Below, one piece after another: positions 34,259 through 47,533 of a stretch of 64,000 bases of DNA; position 1 is the first letter of the stretch, and each line of letters begins with the position of its first letter. Below the pieces are notes generated by a model that ran no database searches, had not been told where the DNA came from, and worked only from the letters and a program-made list of their open reading frames with translations. Source of the DNA: Ochotona curzoniae (Eukaryota; Chordata; Mammalia; Lagomorpha; Ochotonidae); contig NW_024466607.1 of assembly GCF_017591425.1 (NCBI RefSeq), positions 11,788,501-11,852,500 on the forward strand. Reading direction: 5' to 3'. The position numbers and the translations under genes are program-made.

Positions 34259-37200
34259 TGTGTGCAAAGAAAACTCAGTTGCCATGCAAAGACCTAAGTC
34301 CAGATTCTAGAAATTGGAAAGTGCTGGGGCACAGGAGTGTTTTCACATCCTGCAAAGCCAGAGTTCAGAGATTCACCGCGCACCATGGGCATTTGTTCAG
34401 TTGAGGATTTTAAGGAGCCACACATCAGGAAGGGCCCACTCTAACAGGTCATACCTCCAGCACTACACACAGAAGATAAACAGATGTGCCCTCACAAAGC
34501 CTAAACACAGCATGAGAAGATAAAAATGTTCTACTAGTAATTTAACCACAGTCAGAGTGGAACCTAATAGTCTGTAGAGGGAACACAGTAAAGCCCAGAC
34601 TTCTTCAATGTCCAGCAAATAAGGCAGGAAGACGAGATCTATGACCAACAGAAGAAGCATTAAGCGGAAATGTTCTCTGAAGTAACCCAGGCATTGGAGT
34701 TAGCAGCAAGGACTTTACAACAGTAATGTGTAGTACAAGTATGTTCAAGGTTTTAAAAGATCGACAGCATGGGTGAATAGATGGGCAGGGAAATCAGTAT
34801 GTTTAAGGTTATATATTTTTTTAAGTTTGATAGAGTGAGCACACACCTGAGTAATCCGGAAATGGAAACAATAGAAATACAAAGTCACAGTAACTGAGTT
34901 TCTTCAGTTCCTGGGACCCGGGATGTGAGCAGCTGGAGTGCCTGGATCCGAGTGCCTCTGCTTTCAGAGCCTTGTCTCATGAGTAAAGTCAGGGCTGCTG
35001 TGAGAATCAGAGCACCTGTCCCAGATGAAGTACTATTTTCCAAAACATAATTTCCTTGAGTTCATCCCAGAACTAACACAGCACAGCATCTTCCCTTCTT
35101 TGTCACCTAGACCTTCCTGTCGCATCAAACAGCAGATTTAGATAACTTAAAGGTTTTAGGAGCTGAATGAGGGAAAGAAAAAAGCAATGGCTAACCATCC
35201 ATGAAAACTTTACCTACAGTCTTAAAACTTGTTCAACGTCTCATTTTCCTCTGTTGGGGAAGAAATGTGAGATTGAAATTAGTTGAGTTTGGCTGGTAAG
35301 GAAAAGGGAGATGGTACAAAGGGAAAAAGACAGAAAATCTATCATCAAAATGTGGTCCTAGCCCTCCTATTGTTTTTAAATTAAAGTTCAATTTTGAGAG
35401 GACTCCCTGTTTAAAATATGTGGTTCTGTTTTTCCCAATCGTCAGAGTAGACTATTTTTCCTAGGTGCATGCTTCCATTTTTATCCATTTCTTTATTTCC
35501 TGACCTTGAGTGATCCTTCTGCTTCTTGAAACTAAAGTTAGTCACATTGTTTATGCCACTCGTGATCTGAAAATGATAAGTGAGACTCCATTGTAGCTGT
35601 GAGGGTTAATAAAATAATATTAGGCTGCTTTGTCAAACCTTAATATAGTTACTGACTGCTGAGCCAGGCAGACATATTAGTTTAAAGGAAAAAGAGGGAT
35701 GCATCAGTATTTCTCAGCTGAAACAGAAATCTTCAGAATAAATGAAGTAAACCATCCAGGCAGGTGTGGATGTACCCATTTCATTATAACCTGCCCACAG
35801 GTTCAGGCGAGAATGACGATGCTTCCCCCCAACCAGGAGCAAGTTTCCCCTCCCCAGAGGTTGAGTTAAGTCTCTCTGATCTGAATATATGGGAAGCTGG
35901 CGCTGTGCCTACCCAGGGAGCCAAGCGGGCAATCCCACGACGAGATGGCAGAGGCACAGGCACAGGCAGGGCGCTGACCTTCCCACCAGAGCTGAAGATT
36001 TTGCTTTCTCCCAGAGGTGCCAGAACCTCCAGCCCCATGGGGGAGAAGACAAACTCAAGACCTGAAACTTTCTGCCTTGACAACCCCTTCCATCCTAGTT
36101 CCAGAGGTCACGGAAGCGTGGCCTTCTGGGGCTGCAGTGATCGGTTTGCAGGTCAGCACGTCACCCAAGCAGAGCCCTTCACATCTCCTCCACAGCATTC
36201 AACAGACTGACACTTGGCAGAGCAGTCTTTGTTCTTGTGTGGTTGGATAAAGCAGGCTCAGTAGGACTTTTGTCATAATTTTCCACGGAAAGACAAGAAC
36301 CTGCCTGAGAAAGCAGTTGGCACAGAGGGGAGAGAGAAGAAAAGAGACAGAGATCAGCATTATTATTTTTTTTTAGCACCCAGATTCATCTGTGCTTGAA
36401 AGAGACTCACAGCAGGATTTGTTCATGCATAGTGATCAATTAATTCCAATCTGGGGTAAGGTGGATTTAGGCTATGTAATTTTAAATCACAGAGCTACCT
36501 CTGTGCTCTGTCTTGCCCTTGCTAGTAGAAGAAGAAAAAATTTCTTTCCTCTTGAGGTGTAAGGATAGTTGTGATCAAAGGGAGGTTAGAATCCAAGCCC
36601 CACACCTCCCTGGCAGAGGCAGCTCTGATGTCGCGACGAGAGACCACTGTCTTCTGCTTTGCATTGGACTTTTCTGGAATTCTAAGATGCTCAAAGTTCT
36701 CTCAAGCTTTCTCTCCACTGACCGTCCCCAACCCCGTAGGAAGATAAAAGGCAAGGGCTGATGGAGGCTGATGTGGACGAGAGAGTTTGGACCTCACTTC
36801 CTGTTAAAACACAGCAGGGATGCTTCTGGTAAGAACATACTGGACAAAGCCTGATTCGCCTTAACCTGGAGAATGAGTAACATTTAGTCATGGCCTTCAG
36901 AAGGGCTTTGTGGGGGCGATGGTCTCCCTGTGTAGGAAGCTAGGTGTCCTCTTCAGCATGTTTAGCTATGAAATGTCCATTGTTCTGGGCAAGATCTGCC
37001 TCTCCCATGTCACAGAGCAGCCAACATGCAACGGAACTGGGAGCACCGTGCTGTCTGCCAGGAACGAACTGCCATCTAGTTAATTTCTCACTGATGATGA
37101 AGTGGTTCCATGATTGCAGGGGACCGGGTGTGATGTCCAAAAGCAGGCTTGTATGAAAATGGTCCTGCTGCAGTCTGTAGCACTGAGGACTAGGGAGACA

Positions 37201-37269
37201 AGCTCTTCACTTTGCAACTCAGCTAGCCAAGCCCTCTGGAATCAGGCCAGGTCTGAGAGAAGTCTCATT
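34259..37269. other. No gene recognised; mostly unique sequence
   Basis: About 3 kb. A 148-codon open frame at 35764-36210 resembles no family I know and has low-complexity G/P/S composition; I do not call it coding. The unique AT-rich block at 35390-35660 has the look of conserved non-coding DNA. A possible short C-SINE scrap lies near 34905-34985. Confidence 0.5.
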
Positions 37270-37500
37270 AAGGGATAATAAGACAATTTTGAACAACTTC
37301 ATTGAGATATAAGTAAAGTGCAATAAACCACATACACTTAGAGTGCCTGGCTTCACAAGTGTTGACACAGGAATATGGACATTGTTTTAATTTATCATCG
37401 CAGTGAAGGTAGCCAACCTGGAGTCTCCAATCCCATCCCCAGGTCTCTTGCCTGTCATTACAGATTAATTTCCATTTTCCAAAATTGCTAGTAAAAAAAT
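37270..37500 (+). mobile_element. Possible L1M 3' fragment
   Basis: AACTTCATTGAGATATAAGT, AAAGTGCAATAAACCACATA and GGAGTCTCCAATCCCATCCC resemble the 3' end of old mammalian L1 elements. Diverged. Confidence 0.45.
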
Positions 37501-38154
37501 TTAAGTGAATTTCAAACAGTGTCTAGATAGGGTGATGCTGCTTTCTGGAAGCATGTGGCGGGAACCCCCTGAACACATCGAGTTCTGTGCCCTGCTCTAA
37601 GTTCCTGGAAGTTTCTGTTTTTGCTGTTTGCTTGAGACAGGAGGTACTGTTAGCCTGGTGGCGGCAGGCAATTTGGGAACTTTGCAAAGGGAGGTTAGCA
37701 GGACCGGGGACATTAGGAGAATGGAGAGGAGCACGAGGCCAAGTAAGAACAGCATTCAGTGGGAGCGGAGCAATGCACAGAGGCTGTTCCTGGACACCCC
37801 ATCTTTACCACAGTGAGAATCAAAGAAACTAGGCTGGAGCATTTTTCATGGAATGGAGGAGCACTGTCTGTAATTCCTAGTTCTCTAACAGGAAAGAAAA
37901 GAGTAGCAGAAAAGGTGAATTTGTTCTTTGGAACATTGCTCTTTTTTTTTTTTTTTTAATATGTGCCTCAGTATAGCTCACCAAAATGAGACATTTGTTA
38001 TAGCTGATGAACCAATACTGACACGTCATACTCCTCAAAGCCCACAGTACACTGTGGTTCAGTTTTGGTGGTAAGCAGTCTGTGGGTTTGGACAACTGTG
38101 TAACTGTGTAACATGTCTAGCAATTTTATTTGCCCACTCTAAACCTTGGAAACA
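37501..38154. other. No gene recognised
   Basis: Unique-looking sequence with a T15 tract at about 37950-37964; no supported feature. Confidence 0.5.
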
Positions 38155-38400
38155 GTAAATATAAGAATGGATAAATAATCTCTGGTGCATCTAATGAATA
38201 AAATCCACCACTAAAAGGAAATCCACTGCCATCAAACTTTGCAAAGACAAAGGGGAACCGGAAACACATGTTACCAAATGAAATGAGTCAACCCCACATG
38301 TCTATAAAAAGGATTATTCCAACTTTGTAACATTCTGGAAAAGGCAAACCTGTGGTGACAGTAAAAAGATCAGTGCATAGAGGGACGAGAAAAGCAGGAA
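38155..38400 (+). mobile_element. L1M 3'-end fragment, sense
   Basis: GGATAAATAATCTCTGGTGC, then ACATTCTGGAAAAGGCAAAC and GACAGTAAAAAGATCAGTG match the widespread mammalian L1M 3' consensus as I remember it. Confidence 0.65.
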
Positions 38401-38504
38401 GAACATGGAGGACTCTGAGGCAAGAAAAACTCCTCCTAATATTTCTAATATTAAAAAACATTTCCTAATATTTCCTAATAATTCTCCTGGTCTTTTGTAT
38501 CTTC

Positions 38505-38745
38505 TTGACATTGTCTTTCACAGAAATTTTAAATTTTTCATGATGCCCATTTCATCAACGATTTCTTTCATGAACTGAGTTGCTTCTAAAAAGTCATTGC
38601 TAGGCCCCAGCTCACCTAGATGTTGTTATCTTCCAGGAGTTTTAGAGTTGTGCATTTTACATCAGATCAATGGTGTAATTTGAGTACATTTTTGTGAAAG
38701 GTTGTAAGGTCTGTGACTAGAGCCATGTCTAGATTCAAGCAGATA
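38505..38745 (-). mobile_element. L1 fragment, antisense
   Basis: TTCTAAAAAGTCATTGCTAG, CTTCCAGGAGTTTTAGAGTT, GTGCATTTTACATCAGATCA and AAAGGTTGTAAGGTCTGTGA are the reverse of a well-known L1 ORF2 segment. Opposite in orientation to the L1 piece at 38155-38400. Confidence 0.75.
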
Positions 38746-40291
38746 TACTCCTATGTAAAAGAAAGGAAACAGGCTAAAGGCTTATTAGATTCTCATCTAG
38801 GTCTGAAATGTGAAGAGAGACTTTGAAGTGTTTTATGTAAACATACCTTGAAGAAGAGCTTAGCGAAATACTCAAACGTGCCTGAACCTAACTTGACAAG
38901 CCCCACTGGAGGCTGCGGGAGGCAAGCTGCTGCATTGGAAAGCGTCATGGCGATGCAGGAACCAGCCTGTTCCTCACAGCTGTTTCAGCGCGCTTGCTCT
39001 ATTGCTATGCTGGTGTTAGTGAGAGAGCAAACACCGCTCACCACCGTCATCGAGTAAATGACCTCTGGGCTGTTGTTTTAGGCATTGAGATAGTAAAGGA
39101 GGCATTATTGACGCTATTATTTACATGTACAGACAAATCATGCTCCATTTTCCCCCATGCATCCTCTCCCAGGCAATAAAATTTGATGGGTACAATTCTC
39201 TGTTAAACAAACACCATCTCCCCTATCTTGTGTCCCTTCAATGTTTCAGGGCTACAAGCGATCAATACACACTACCTGAAAAGTCATTCCGTTTATCTTT
39301 TACAAAGCCATGTTGCATTAGAAATTAATGCCAGGTAAATTGGAAATCAATTCTTGATAACCTGGGGAGATGGTGGAGCAATCATTCAAGGTGGTCAATC
39401 ACCTCATGTGGTTTTGCTCATTTTGTGAATAGAAGAGAGTTTTTGCCTGTTTCCCCAGTGAGCCTCCTATGGCAGAGGTCACCCCTTTGGCTTTACGTTC
39501 CTAATACCTGGCTCAACCTCCAACCCAGACTCAGAGCTAAATAAAGGAACGAATGAGCCAGGGTCACTGCTGTTGGATGTTCACATGGTTTCTGGTTAAG
39601 GTCACAGGATGGACTCTAATCCCACATGATTGGCATTTTTGCAGAAGAGGAGATGGGCTGGACAGACATCAAGGGGAAATGATGAGAAGATATCTTAGTA
39701 GGATGCATGTGAGGACTGAGGCAGAGCCAGTGTGATCCGTCTACAAGACAAGGATTACCAAGAGCTAAGAGCAAGTTACAAACCAGGTCTTCCCCACACA
39801 GGCAGTCCCTCACCACACCTCACTTCCAAACTGTGAGAGAGGCAGAGTAACATTTTGTTTTTGTAAGTCACCCAATTTGGGGTGCCTGGTTGTGACAACC
39901 TTAGGAAATGAATATAGATTATAAAAATGAAAACACGGGTCAAACAGAAAAAAACAAAAATCATAAACTCAAACAAAAATTAAATAATTGCGCTCCAGTG
40001 ATAATAGACTGAAAACAGTAAGTTCTCTCCCCCTAACGCAGCTGCAAAATTGGATGAAATTGTAACAAAACAAAATCATTTCAAGGCTTTGAAATGACCA
40101 AAAAAAAAAAAAAACAGTAAAATGAGGAGCATTATTTACTTATTGAAGTTGGCATAAGAACAGTTTGGCCCTAGTTTTGCTGGAGTTTTTACACAATAAC
40201 AGTGAAAAGAGAGAGAGCTTTTTCCTTCCCACTGCTATTATCATGAAAAAAGTTCTCATTCACTCTCTAAATGTTTTTCTTTTTTTCCTTT
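38746..40291. other. No gene recognised
   Basis: About 1.5 kb of unique AT-moderate sequence with an A15 tract at about 40100-40114. Frames are short; nothing supported. Confidence 0.5.
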
Positions 40292-40584
40292 CTTGAAGAT
40301 TTATTTCAAAGACACAGAGGGACAGAGAAAGAGGTCTTCCTTCTGCTGGGTCACTCTTGAAGTGGATATTAACAACCTGGCTGAGCCAGCCTAAAGCCAA
40401 GAGCCAGGAGCTTCACTAAGGACTCCCAGACGAGTGGATGGGGCTCAAGTATTTGGCCCATTTTCCTTGGATTTTCCCAGACCATACATGGGGAATTGAA
40501 TTGGAAGGGGGGAAGCCAAGAGTCCACATATGATGCTCCTGTCACAGGCAACAGCTTTACCCACTGCATTGTAACATCTAGCCC
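40292..40584 (-). mobile_element. C-SINE, antisense, old
   Basis: Starts CTTGAAGATTTATTTCAAAG (reverse of the C-repeat tail), includes GCCAAGAGCCAGGAGCTTCA and ends GCATTGTAACATCTAGCCC, the reverse of the tRNA-derived head. Confidence 0.8.
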
Positions 40585-40623
40585 TTATTCTCAAACGGTT
40601 AAAAAAATAAATAAAAAAATAGT

Positions 40624-40962
40624 GGGCCCAGCAGCGTGGCCTAACGGCTTAGGTCCTCACCTTGAACGCCCCGGGATCCCATATGGGCGCCGATTTTAAT
40701 TCCGGCAGCTCCACTTCCCATCCAGCTCCTTGCTTGTGGCCTGGGAAAGCAGTCTCGAGGACAGCCCAAAGCTTTGGGACTCTGCACCCATGTGGGATAC
40801 CAGGAAGAGATTCCTGGATCCTGGCTTCAGATCGGCATAGCATCGGCTGTTGCACTCACTTGGGGAGTGAATTGTCGGACGGAAGATCTTCCTCTCTGTC
40901 TCTCCTCCTCTCTGTATATCTGACTTTCCAATAAATAAATAAATCTTAAAAAAAAAAAAAAA
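40624..40962 (+). mobile_element. Young C-SINE, pika-like subfamily, full length
   Basis: Starts GGGCCCAGCAGCGTGGCCTA with readable A- and B-box-like tRNA segments (the B-box region is GATTTTAATTCC). It contains CATATGGGCGCCGATTTTAA and CTCTGTCTCTCCTCCTCTCT, and ends with ATAAATAAATAAATCTT plus an A-tail. It is clearly less diverged from its consensus than the other copies here. I recall this body as typical of Ochotona. Lies about 40 bp from an antisense older copy. Confidence 0.92.
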
Positions 40963-42794
40963 GAAAATATTTTCTCCCACTCTGTGGCTTGTGCTTGGTT
41001 ACAACAAACTCTAACCATGCTGTTGTTCCTGAAACATTCATTTCAAATCATCACACTAAGCAATCGATTTGGAAGATCAAAATTAGTACACCATCAATAA
41101 TTTCACATGGTTCAACCTAAATAAATACAGGTGTCAGTCATTTACAACTGAGTTTCTGAACTTGGTTTTAGGACAAGGAACCTTGTTTATTCTGTCCCCA
41201 TAACAGAAAGACTAGCCCATTTTCTCGTCACACATTCTCATGTTCACCTCCTTTGACTGCTCATTGGCTCTCAGCACCTGTCATGATGGATCTTAGGGCT
41301 CTGGCAGTCTCCATCACTGGAAAACTTACATTGAGTTTTCCATATCTCACATAAGACAAAAACCATGATCCTGTGAAAGATAGTCCCCATGATTAGAATC
41401 TGGGAGCTGTGGTTCCTGAGAATTGGAAATAAAATTTGAAAATCATTTCCCTAGCAAACACGTTACAAATAATTACATTTAAATGGCAAGGATAGATAGT
41501 ACTTGCTGTGTGAGCCCAAGCCAGTGTGTGTACTTTTGAGAGCAGCAGTAAGTTGAGGATTTGCAGCAAGTTAACTACTACATTTGCTGGGATGTTGCAA
41601 TGATGGGAGGAAAGGCAAGTCTCACAACCAAATACTAAATGAAAAATCACCTGAAAGAATTATCATAATGTCTTTACGTTTGGTAGTTTTATGGACTGAC
41701 GCAAGCAGCTTCTATCCATCAAAGGCTTTATAAATGGCATGGAAAATCAGCACCCCATGGCCAACATCTATTAACAAGATGAACATCCTGGGCACATTAC
41801 TTCATACTCTCACTGGCTCCCAGAGGTGTAATTAGGGTTGAATTTTTCATGAACATAAACATTCTTTTCTTTGTCTACTATGCGCTGCTTTGTGCCCAAC
41901 TGTTTCCGGCACTCCTCTCAGAGGAACGGGAGACAAGAGGAGAGAGGTAAGTTCTCACCACCTGAAAGCAGTTCTAGGGCTTTCTCTAAAGGTGCCCAGT
42001 GCCACTTCCCAGGAGCCGGGAGGCAGGGGGTCCCTCTCAGGGAGCACTCCACCTGGCTGGAGGGAGCCCCAGCATGTGGAGCTGAGACTCCTCTGAGCAG
42101 AGGATCTTGTAAATGAACAAAAAGTATAAACAAAGTTCTTATTTTTAATCCCATGTGACTCAGTTCCTCAGTAAAGTTATTAAAAAAAATAAACACAAGT
42201 GGCGCAGCTACAATTGCTCTTTCTTTTCTTCCTGGATGATTCAGTTGGGCCGTTGTCTGGTCTGGTTTGTAGGCATATGTGAAACGCCTTGCCAGTGCAA
42301 TTTATCAATCATTGTCCCCCAGAATCTTAACATACAAGCCAGATCTCACCATTGTATGAGGCTTTCTGTTACCAGTGGAAGAGGGTCTAAGTTTCCACGC
42401 TCACTTTGCGCATATACTAAAATTGGAACAGGGGTCTAAGTTCCCTACACAGCCTCTCGGCTTTCAGAATCCTCCCCTGAATGGTTTTCACTGACATTCC
42501 TTGTCCTTCCCCTAAAAGGCAGTGCACTCTTCAATTACATGAAATGTCTTACAACTGTCTTTCTTTTATAGTATCTTTGACCACAATCTCCCCTAACTCT
42601 CCCCTTGGCTAAAAATATCCTTCAAAAATTAAGGTCAAGTTTTGATAAAAGTGAGTGTATCTCAACTGAAGCCCAGTCTCATACCCAACAGGGAAATTTT
42701 GAAGATATTTCTGCTTAGGCACAAGGCAAAGGAGTCACTCTTTGGTATCAGAAAAAAGGTGTGTTAAAAATTAAATCAGACATATAAAAATGTC
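40963..42794. other. No gene recognised
   Basis: About 1.8 kb of AT-rich, unique-looking sequence. The GC-richer patch at 41870-42110 gives overlapping frames of 68-92 codons on both strands without recognisable protein content. Confidence 0.5.
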
Positions 42795-43622
42795 AATCAG
42801 AATATATAAGACTTTTATAACCCAAATATAAAAAAACAGGACAATTAAAAATAGGCAGAGAGTTTTCTCAGACTTTTCTCTAAAGAGATACACAAATGAT
42901 CAATACAAACGTAAAAAGGTGCTTGGCAACATTAGCTATTAGGATGATCAGATCAAATCAAATCACATGGTGTTCCCACACCACTGAAATATCTATAATC
43001 AAAATAATAGAAATTGAGATATTTTCAGCAAATATACTTTGGAATACAATGTGACATTTTTTAAAAGTATAAGTTCTTTAAAATATGAAACAGTACAACC
43101 GTAAAACCCAGGAATTCTGCTCCAACAGAATGAAAAACCAATACTCAGACAAAAACTTTCAGATGATGTATAGTACCCTGAAAACACCTCTAATGTTCAC
43201 CAGCTGCCAAGTGGCTAAATGTGATACATTCCTATGTAGAATATTATACAGCCATAAAAATGAATAATACAGACACACGCTGTAACACACAGCTCAACCT
43301 TGAAAAGATTATACTAAGTGAAAGAAGCCAAACATCAAAGCATATGTATTATGCTGTTCTATTCAGGCTAAATATCCAAGAAAAGCAAAATCATCCAGGC
43401 AGGAAGTAGATGAGTGAATCCCAAGGGTTCAGGCAACGAGGCAAGACAGAGTGACTACTAATAAGTATGAAGATATTTTTGGGAGTGATGAAAACATTCT
43501 GGAATTTTGATGGGGATAATGATTACACAATCTGGTGGATATTCCAAAAACCACTGAATTGTATGAACTGTATATTAAGGAATGCATTTTAGGGTATGTG
43601 AAGTGTATCTTACTAACAAAAA
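42795..43622 (+). mobile_element. L1 3' end (ORF2 tail and 3'UTR), sense
   Basis: AATCAGAATATATAAGACTT, CAATTAAAAATAGGCAGAGA, then ATTATACAGCCATAAAAATG, TTATACTAAGTGAAAGAAGC and TGAACTGTATATTAAGG follow in order the standard mammalian L1 3' sequence. The ORF2 part is full of stops, so it is a dead 5'-truncated copy. Confidence 0.85.
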
Positions 43623-43838
43623 GGCATCCCTGTGGTTCTCCATGTCCTCTCTCATATCAGCTAACCCCAAGTTCAACTACTAACCTGTTGATGACAAGAT
43701 GAACAAAAACTGCTGAAGGAAACACAAAAATGGAGAGCTCTTTGAAGAAGGGCTTTGACAAAGATGCCATTTTATACTTTCCTTTTAACCCAGAAATGCT
43801 ATTGCAGGACATGTTTCTACACATGTCAAACACGTGAC

Positions 43839-45165
43839 CTTGGTCTACTCAGGATGCTGTCACAAATATGACATAGCAAATTCAGCGTCTGGCCAGGACT
43901 CACTTCCTGATTCAAAGACACCAACTTCTTGTTGTGTCCTCACATGGTGGAAGGGAGAAGGGAACTCTGAAGCCTCCATTATAACAGCATCCAACCCATA
44001 GATGAGGGTGCCATTCCTGTGACCCAGTCACCCCCAAACATCCCACCTCCTGACTCTTATTACCTTGCAGGATTTCAACGTACGCATTTGGGGGAATAGA
44101 CGCAAATGTTCAGACCACAAGCTCCACTCCAAGCCTCCCCAAAGTTTTGTCTTTCTTTCATGCAAAACACAATGATTTCCACACCCAAATTCTTAAGATG
44201 TTTCTACATCAACTCAAAAACCTGAAGTCCAAATCTCATCTGAGTCTCACATGGATGACATGAATTTATCCAGAGAGAGTAAACTGTGAAACTAAACAAG
44301 ACAATGCAATGGTAGGGAAAGGTATAGGAGAAGCACTCCCATTCTGAGAGGGTTCAATGCAAAAGAAAAGGGGATAACAGGTACCAAGCAAGCTGTGAGC
44401 CAGTAAGGGCCAATGCCACTAGACCTCAAAGCCCAAGAATAATCCTCTTTTGGCTCAATGCTCTGCCTTCCAGGCCCACTTGGAAAGAAGCTCTGCCTAT
44501 AGACTCTTTGGGCCTGAGGTCCCACCTTTCCTGCCCCACCAGAGCAAGGGTCTTGCTTTCTGGACACTCTGGGGTCTTTGCCCCTGAAGCCCTGTCACAC
44601 GGGCTGCTCTTTGGGATCCCACCTTCAGGCAGCTCTGTGCCTTGGCCATGTGTCTGGCAGACTAGAATCATGTGGTGGTGAACCTTCTGGGGCCCCATGG
44701 CTCTGCTGGGCATTGTCCTAATGGAGCTCTCAGTGGGGAGCAGGAAAGGGGCTCATATTCACAGGGGCTTTTGCAATCAGCCTGTGATGGCCAGGACAGT
44801 CTTGGTGATTTCCAAGTTGCCACTGGAATTGTGCTTCTCTTGTATCAGACATTAATTCCTGGCTTCCATTTAGACAGTTAACTCATCTCCGTATCAGATG
44901 ATTGTCTGGACACACTCGTTGTATTCTGTCCCAAACAAGTTCCCTTGTTCTTTTCCACATGGATAGGTGGAGTGTGTTCCAAATCCCATCTCCCCTCTTA
45001 TGAACAATCCTATCTTTAAGTCATTTTTCTCTTCAAGCACTTTACTTGAAATAGTCATTCCATCCACATTTTGCTCAGAAATTACCTTAGCCAAATATCC
45101 TATCCTTGGCTCTGAATTTCAGTCTTCCACAAAACCCTGGGACATGAACACAGCTCAGTCAAATC
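43839..45165 (-). mobile_element. MaLR (ERVL-type) remnant, antisense: LTR plus internal part
   Basis: The left part (43839-44130) has TTGTGTCCTCACATGGTGGA, then GTGCCATTCCTGTGACCCAG, the reverse of an MST/MLT1-type LTR. It continues into CTGAAGTCCAAATCTCATCT (44221), TCAAAGCCCAAGAATAATCC (44427) and CTCAGAAATTACCTTAGCCA (45075), the order of MaLR internal sequence read backwards. There are no open viral genes. The right-hand LTR was not found. Confidence 0.65.
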
Positions 45166-46424
45166 CTTTACCACCTTATAATGCAGAGGGATTTTCTTCT
45201 GTGGGCCAATACCACATTCCTCATTCCCCTCTGCAGCCTAGACAGAACAGTCGTTACCGACCATGTGCACTTCTCCCAAAATTCTCTATATATAGAATAC
45301 TATATATACTATATAAATACTACAGAAATGCTTTGCATATTTTTTTTTAAATTACCACAAAAAAGACAGCTCTAAAAGTTGAAATATCTGTTTAGAGGCA
45401 CAGACAGAAAGAATTATCAACTTTAAATACAGTGCTCAGCTTGTGCATCTTAGTGGTATATATCAAAGAAACAGAGATTAAGCCTCAGTGAATAATATCA
45501 TTGTTCACGGTGAACTTTTGTACTATGACATTGTACTCTATTATAGAGCTGAAAGTCAGGATGACCCATCTACGTAGTGGAAGTAATGATACTGCAGGCA
45601 CTCTGGTTCCTAGTGTTCTTGATCTTTAGTGACCCTTCCTGACCAGATAAGTGAGCATGTCCATACCTGTCCCTGTGTATTAGTCACTTACTGTAACTTG
45701 ACATCATCCTCCACTGCTTTTCCGTCCAGAGTCAGTCTGGAGTCCTCGCATGCTACGTTACGGCAGAATTCCTCTGTTTGTTCTCCCAACTCCCCACACT
45801 ATTCTCTCACATTTCTATTCCACTCAGCACTTCGCATGTGTCTCTCTTGCAGACGTTTTTATATTTGGATATTGTTTTTGGTAATTTTCTTTGGGTTTAT
45901 ATGCAATTCTCTTTGTATGTGCTGATTGCACTTCCTAGAAAGTTTTTATCTTGACCTTTTTTTAAAGGAATGTGGTAAATTTTCACTGTGTGGTCACTGG
46001 GGGCTTTAAGTTTTCCTAAAAGCCTAAGTATACACTTGGCTTTGTTGACCAGGTCTATCCACATGGCTGTGGCAACGGTGGAGGCTGCAAGGGGGCAATG
46101 TCCAGTTTTACAAGTGTGGAGGCTGCTGGTCTCTTATGGGCTCCTCAACCATTGAAGGATACTGATGCTTTTGGCTCTCAGCTTCCACACTCAATGTGTT
46201 CCTGAATACTGATACCTCTGTCCCCTTTTAGCTGGCATGAGGATACTTGCCTACCACACCCCAATCAGAACCCCTTCAGATCTCTGTTACCTGTCTCTTC
46301 AAACTTAGCATTCACCCTAGAATATCTTCCTTCTCTCTAAGAATCCTCTTCTTTGCATGGTAGAAGACTTACCCTTCCCCCTTCAATCTAATCCCATTTC
46401 TGCGTTCTGATTTTCATATATTCC
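45166..46424. other. No gene recognised
   Basis: AT-rich, with a palindromic TATATA cluster at 45285-45315. Short frames only. Confidence 0.5.
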
Positions 46425-46470
<46 letters not shown>

Positions 46471-46474
46471 ATCT
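46425..46474 (+). repeat. (ATCT)n tetranucleotide microsatellite
   Basis: About 11-12 perfect units (46425-46470) followed by one imperfect unit. Probably highly polymorphic. Confidence 0.97.
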
Positions 46475-47374
46475 AAGGAAACACTTTCCAAAAGAGTTAT
46501 AAACATTTTAAGGATACATTTTATTAATTTTCTAGAATTCGTATGAGGAGACTGTACTATATATACATGATTCTCTTGAACCACGTCACTTATCAAAAAA
46601 TATAACCAGGTAGTTAGGCAAACACTGACAAGTTTATCTTGGTTCCCAGAGCAGACAAATGGAAATATGCAAAGTTAAGATAAGGACTATTTTTCCATTA
46701 ATGATCTTAAGATTGGAAAGTCCTTGAATCCCATTTCTGTCAAGGGTTCATACATTATCCCTCATTATCATTTCAATGCCCAGTGCTCAGAAGCAAATCA
46801 ATCTCATTGATTACACTATGATAAATGATCCTAAGGCACAATTCCCGTATCTGATAATTGCCACTTTATCAAAAGAAGACATCTTTAAACAAGCTTTAAC
46901 AAGTCTGCTATATGGTTGGCAAGTAGGAGCTTGAGAATTGCAAATTGGAAGCAATCCCCATTGTGGAATGGGACTGAATTAATTTGCAAATAATTTGGAA
47001 GCCATATAATGCAGCAGAAATTGCAAACCAAAAGGAGGAGAGGTCACCTTTTTTGAGAGATTCACCAAAAAGGTTTGGGAAGCCACATTTGTAGCAGCAG
47101 ATGCTGGAACCAGATTCCTCTACCATACCTCTTGTCCTTCAACTTGCCTTCCTGTATGAATTTCTGAAAAGGTAAAAACTACATTTCCCAGACTTCTTTG
47201 GAGCTAGGACTCCTAACTTCCAAAGAGCTAATGAACCAATTTGAGACTATCTGCAGTCAAGGACCAAGATAGTCTTTCTAATTCTTCCTTTGTCTGGGGC
47301 AGTGCCATAGCACCTTATAACTCTCTGGTGGAAAGAGCATGTTTAAATACTCACTTCTCAGTGTGGCACCAAAA
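46475..47374. other. No gene recognised
   Basis: AT-rich unique sequence; nothing supported. Confidence 0.5.
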
Positions 47375-47460
47375 GCCATTTATGACCTGCCCCTGCCTAA
47401 TCTTATGAAATTATTCTCTTGTCATTCAAGGAAGTATCCTAAATCTATTCACTTGGAACT
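47375..47460 (+). mobile_element. Possible L2 fragment
   Basis: AAGCCATTTATGACCTGCCC then CTGCCTAATCTTATGAAATT resemble the L2 3' region (CCATGACCTGGCCCCTGCC). Short and diverged. Confidence 0.4.
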
Positions 47461-47533
47461 ATCCAGGTTGTGAGACTACTGTTGGGATTCAGGAGAGTTT
47501 AGAAAGGTCTTTACCAGCACTGGGCCTCAGGTT

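Noticed and set aside
35764..36210. 148-codon open frame
   Set aside because: Low-complexity composition, no known family, and a competing frame on the opposite strand.
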